Shown here: piece after piece, positions 5,668-8,435 of the stretch
Layout of the letters: every line of letters begins with the position of its first letter
Position numbering within the stretch: the stretch's first letter is position 1
NCBI GenBank assembly: GCA_934292955.1
Contig: CAKQXZ010000085.1
Location: 1 to 8,435, forward strand
Direction of reading: 5' to 3'
Source: an uncultured Clostridia bacterium
Lineage (GTDB): Bacteria > Bacillota_A > Clostridia > Christensenellales > Borkfalkiaceae
Length of the DNA: 8,435 nucleotides
Program-made: the position numbers and the translations under genes
The notes under the pieces: generated by a model
Told to the model about the DNA's origin: nothing
The model's input: the letters and a program-made list of their open reading frames with translations, nothing else
Database searches by the model: none

Positions 5668-8435
5668 TTATACGACGCTTATAAAAAGCGAATGCTTAAA
5701 CTGCATAAAGTATGGCTTTCCGTGGTTAAAAGGCGGGTGCCGATTCTGGTGTCTTTAACGGCGATAACGGTGCTATTGACCGCTTTTTTGACCTGCAACG
5801 GAATGATTATCGCCGACGCGTCGCTAACAACGCCCGTAGTTAAATACGGCGAAAAAATTTCGGTGGCGGCTAAGTCTTTGTTTTCCGAACCCGACTTCGA
5901 ATACAGGGCGGCAAACTCCGATACCTGGACGAGCGAAGAACCCGTGCGCGCAGGCGATTACTTTTTGCGCACGGTTTCTAAAAGAACGATAGGCAGACAA
6001 TACGGCAAAGAATTAGCTTTTACCATTGCGCCGAGAAACACCGAGATAGTTTTAGATTGCGCAAACATTTTGTATTACGGCGATACGCCCGAATATTCGG
6101 TTGAACTCGTAAACGGCGACAAGGTGGCGTCAATCGGGTTTACATATCCCGAAAATATAGAAAAAACGGCTGAAAACCTTTGGAAAGCGGATTTTTCGAT
6201 CAATTCCGATAACATAAAAATAGTTGATAAGAGCGACGTTGACGTAACCGATTGTTATGCTTTTTCGTTTGAAAAAACAAGTGGGGTTTTCGGCAGGAAA
6301 GCGGCTACGGTAACGACGACGGGCGGCGAAAAGGTCTTTGACGGCAACGGCGCAAGTTTTTGTGAATTCGACGCCGAAAACCTTGCGTACGGCGATATTT
6401 GCAATATAGACGAAACCGCATACAACGAATTTCTGCATGCGGGTACATATAAAAACGAAGTGGATTTTTCCGCCGTTGCGTTTACGAATAAAGCGGGCGA
6501 AGACGTTACAGCGTTTTACGATTATTCGGTTTCGTTCGGAACGATAGAGATAAAACCGCTTGATATAACCATAACCGCGGGGAGCGAAATAAAGGTTTAC
6601 GACGGCGCGGAACTTAAATGCGAAAACAGCGAGATAACGGGCGATAATCGACTTATAGACGGGTATTTTTATACCGCGACCTTTGATAATCAGTCGGTTA
6701 TAACAGACGTAGGTAAGACTAAAAATAAGATTTCGGCGGTTAAAGTGACCGATATAAACGGCAATGATTTTACGTCCGATTATAACTTTACGTTTATCGA
6801 CGGCGAACTCGAAGTCACTTTAAGACCGATTATAATAGAGACCGAAGACGCGGGCAAACAGTACGACGGCGATCCCGTTTATGCCGAACGTTTCAATATA
6901 ATAAACGACACGTCGATAGTAGACGGGCATAAGGTCGAGCTGGAATATTTCGGATATATAAACGCGGGCGAGTATGACAATCTGCCCGTAAACGCCTGTA
7001 TTTACGACCAAAACGGCAAAAACGTCACCGCAAACTATTCGATCGATTTCGTTTGCGGAAAACTTACTATCGCAAAGCGCATAGTTACATATCGCACGCC
7101 GACCAAAGAGTTTATTTACAGCGGAAAACCGTATTTTGCAACCGACGGCGTTTTTGAACAGGGAACGTCGCTTGCAGGCGGCGAGAGTTGCGTTGCGGTT
7201 GATTATACCACGGTTACTTTTGTTACCGATAAGCCTGTAGAAAACGTTTATACGCTAAAAATAATAAAAGCCGACGGCGAAGATTCTTCGGCAAACTACG
7301 AAATAATTTATAACATAGGCGCGCTTTCCGTCGTGTCGAGAAAGATAACGGTTACTACCGAAAGCGGTTCTGCAATATACGACGGCAAACCGCATACGTT
7401 CGAAAACGTAACGGTAGCCGACGTAAACACCGATTACGGCGAACTGAACGCGGAACTTGCAGATAATCATGAGTTTGATTATGTGTTTACAGGCATTACT
7501 TTCGTGACCGAAGGAACCAGGAAAAACAACGTTGAAATCACCGTTCTGTTAAACGGCGAAAACGTTACCGAAAACTTCGATATCGGGCTTATAGGCGGAG
7601 ATATTTATATTGAAAAACGCCCGATGACCGTTGTTTTGGAAAGCAACGAAAAGTTTTACGACGGCGAAGCGACCAAGTGGACGTATTTTTATGCGACCGA
7701 GCTGGAACCCGCGGACGGCGATATCGTCACCATTCCCGAAAGCGCGTTTACGGCGTTCGAAGACGCGGGCGGGCATGATAACTTTGTTTCGCTTAAAGAA
7801 CTTTGCGTGACGAACGGCGACGAAAACAGAAAACCCAATTACGATATAACGCTTATATCGGGTCATATAATCATTAAGCAGCGCCCGATATATCTGCAGA
7901 CTTTCGATCTTGAAAAGATTTACGACGGCAAGACGTTTGAAGTAATAAGAAAGCATGTTATAACGTTCGGATACGAGCATGACGACAAGAAAGAAGGCGT
8001 AGACGACGGACTTGTAAAAGACCACCGCGCGATAGTAGATTATTCGACCGACGATCGCCCGAAGTATGCGGGTAATTACATAGGCGAAAACAAGGCGGAA
8101 ATTACCGCTTTAACCGATAAATACGGCAACGACGTAAGCAAAAATTACGAAATTTGCGAGCCGAAATTCGGAAATCTGCTTATAAATAAACGCCCGATAT
8201 CTATCGTTACGGGCAGCCGGAGTTTTGAATATAACGGTGACTTTAACAGTTGCTGCGATTGGGATTATGCAGAAAATTCGCTCAGAGCGGTAGAAGGCGA
8301 CGAGCCTGTCGCGCTTACCGCAAGTGGCGTAAGGGACGTAACCGAACAGCCCGAAGATAACGAAATTACGCTCAGATTTATATGCAGTTCGGGCGGGAAC
8401 GATATGGACGTGACTTTCTGTTATGACGTTACGAT
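5665..8435 (+). CDS. Large membrane-anchored YDG/MBG-repeat surface protein, N-terminal part (3' end outside window)
   Basis: The frame is open without a stop from ATG 5665 to the window edge: 923 codons plus two bases, with the real end beyond it. A basic N-terminus (MLYDAYKKRMLKLHK...VKRR) precedes a hydrophobic segment at about residues 25-50, probably a signal anchor. Two divergent beta domains follow, with YGEKISV near residue 62 and YGDTPEY near residue 137. Then come at least eight YDG-type repeats, with the motif at residues 225 (FDG), 312, 400, 485 (YSG), 572, 665, 753 and 856 (YNG), spaced 85-103 residues. Linking strands such as LRPIIIE, EKRPMTV, KQRPIYL and NKRPISI mark the boundaries. 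No enzymatic domain is visible. It is probably a long extracellular stalk or adhesin. Its position 87 bases after the transglutaminase-like gene, sharing its repeat family, suggests one operon. A distal functional domain may lie past the window. Confidence 0.93.
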   Translation, partial: MLYDAYKKRMLKLHKVWLSVVKRRVPILVSLTAITVLLTAFLTCNGMIIADASLTTPVVKYGEKISVAAKSLFSEPDFEYRAANSDTWTSEEPVRAGDYFLRTVSKRTIGRQYGKELAFTIAPRNTEIVLDCANILYYGDTPEYSVELVNGDKVASIGFTYPENIEKTAENLWKADFSINSDNIKIVDKSDVDVTDCYAFSFEKTSGVFGRKAATVTTTGGEKVFDGNGASFCEFDAENLAYGDICNIDETAYNEFLHAGTYKNEVDFSAVAFTNKAGEDVTAFYDYSVSFGTIEIKPLDITITAGSEIKVYDGAELKCENSEITGDNRLIDGYFYTATFDNQSVITDVGKTKNKISAVKVTDINGNDFTSDYNFTFIDGELEVTLRPIIIETEDAGKQYDGDPVYAERFNIINDTSIVDGHKVELEYFGYINAGEYDNLPVNACIYDQNGKNVTANYSIDFVCGKLTIAKRIVTYRTPTKEFIYSGKPYFATDGVFEQGTSLAGGESCVAVDYTTVTFVTDKPVENVYTLKIIKADGEDSSANYEIIYNIGALSVVSRKITVTTESGSAIYDGKPHTFENVTVADVNTDYGELNAELADNHEFDYVFTGITFVTEGTRKNNVEITVLLNGENVTENFDIGLIGGDIYIEKRPMTVVLESNEKFYDGEATKWTYFYATELEPADGDIVTIPESAFTAFEDAGGHDNFVSLKELCVTNGDENRKPNYDITLISGHIIIKQRPIYLQTFDLEKIYDGKTFEVIRKHVITFGYEHDDKKEGVDDGLVKDHRAIVDYSTDDRPKYAGNYIGENKAEITALTDKYGNDVSKNYEICEPKFGNLLINKRPISIVTGSRSFEYNGDFNSCCDWDYAENSLRAVEGDEPVALTASGVRDVTEQPEDNEITLRFICSSGGNDMDVTFCYDVT
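6301..8435 (+). repeat. Tandem YDG/MBG-type repeats, at least eight copies, running off the window
   Basis: The repeat starts at about residue 213. Each copy has a [YF]-x-G turn after a short strand (KVFDG, KVYDG, KQYDG, FIYSG, AIYDG, KFYDG, KIYDG, FEYNG), a central HK/GxY strand in several copies (DGHKVELEY, KDHRAIVDY), and in most a G-x-[DN]-V-[TS]-x-x-Y motif (AGEDVTAFY, NGKNVTANY, YGNDVSKNY). Copies are well diverged in DNA, so this is an old array and unlikely to be prone to slippage. The same fold occurs four to five times in the preceding protein. Confidence 0.85.

Noticed and set aside
5785..5799. Possible lipoprotein signal (FLTC, Cys44) in the large MBG protein
   Set aside because: The residues before Cys (F-L-T) do not fit the lipobox, and the hydrophobic segment continues past the Cys.

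Overview
The window looks like chromosomal DNA of an uncultured Gram-positive Clostridia-type bacterium (Bacillota). This rests on GGGAG ribosome-binding sites, codon use that mixes ATA/AGA with GCG/GGC, large surface proteins held only by an N-terminal membrane segment, and an AAA+ ATPase of the McrB-like kind. The placement is an inference; there is no RNA gene or housekeeping marker here. All coding is on the + strand.

Layout. Positions 1-692 are the 3' end of an McrB-like AAA+ ATPase gene, entering at the Walker B motif. Positions 693-882 are an AT-rich spacer with imperfect direct repeats and no gene. Positions 883-5577 encode a 1564-residue protein: N-terminal membrane anchor, four YDG/MBG-type beta repeats, three copies of a TgpA-like beta segment plus transglutaminase core, separated by a long Gly/Ser/Asp linker and a shorter acidic linker, then a divergent fifth MBG-like unit. 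Positions 5578-5664 are a short spacer with a weak hairpin. Positions 5665-8435 are the start of a second large membrane-anchored protein. It is open for 923 codons to the window edge and consists of two divergent YG-type beta domains followed by at least eight YDG-type repeats.

How the genes may work together. The last two genes share the same repeat family, the same anchoring and nearly the same ribosome-binding leader, so they probably act as a pair on the cell surface. The transglutaminase-like protein has Cys and His in its first and third cores, while the middle core has lost both. One model is a surface enzyme that crosslinks or processes long adhesin-like stalk proteins, with its neighbour as a candidate partner or substrate. 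An AAA+ ATPase just upstream recalls the MoxR/DUF58/TgpA-type gene clusters, but this ATPase reads as McrB-like rather than MoxR. Whether it belongs to the same system cannot be settled from the window. No mobile element, CRISPR array, tRNA or rRNA was seen.
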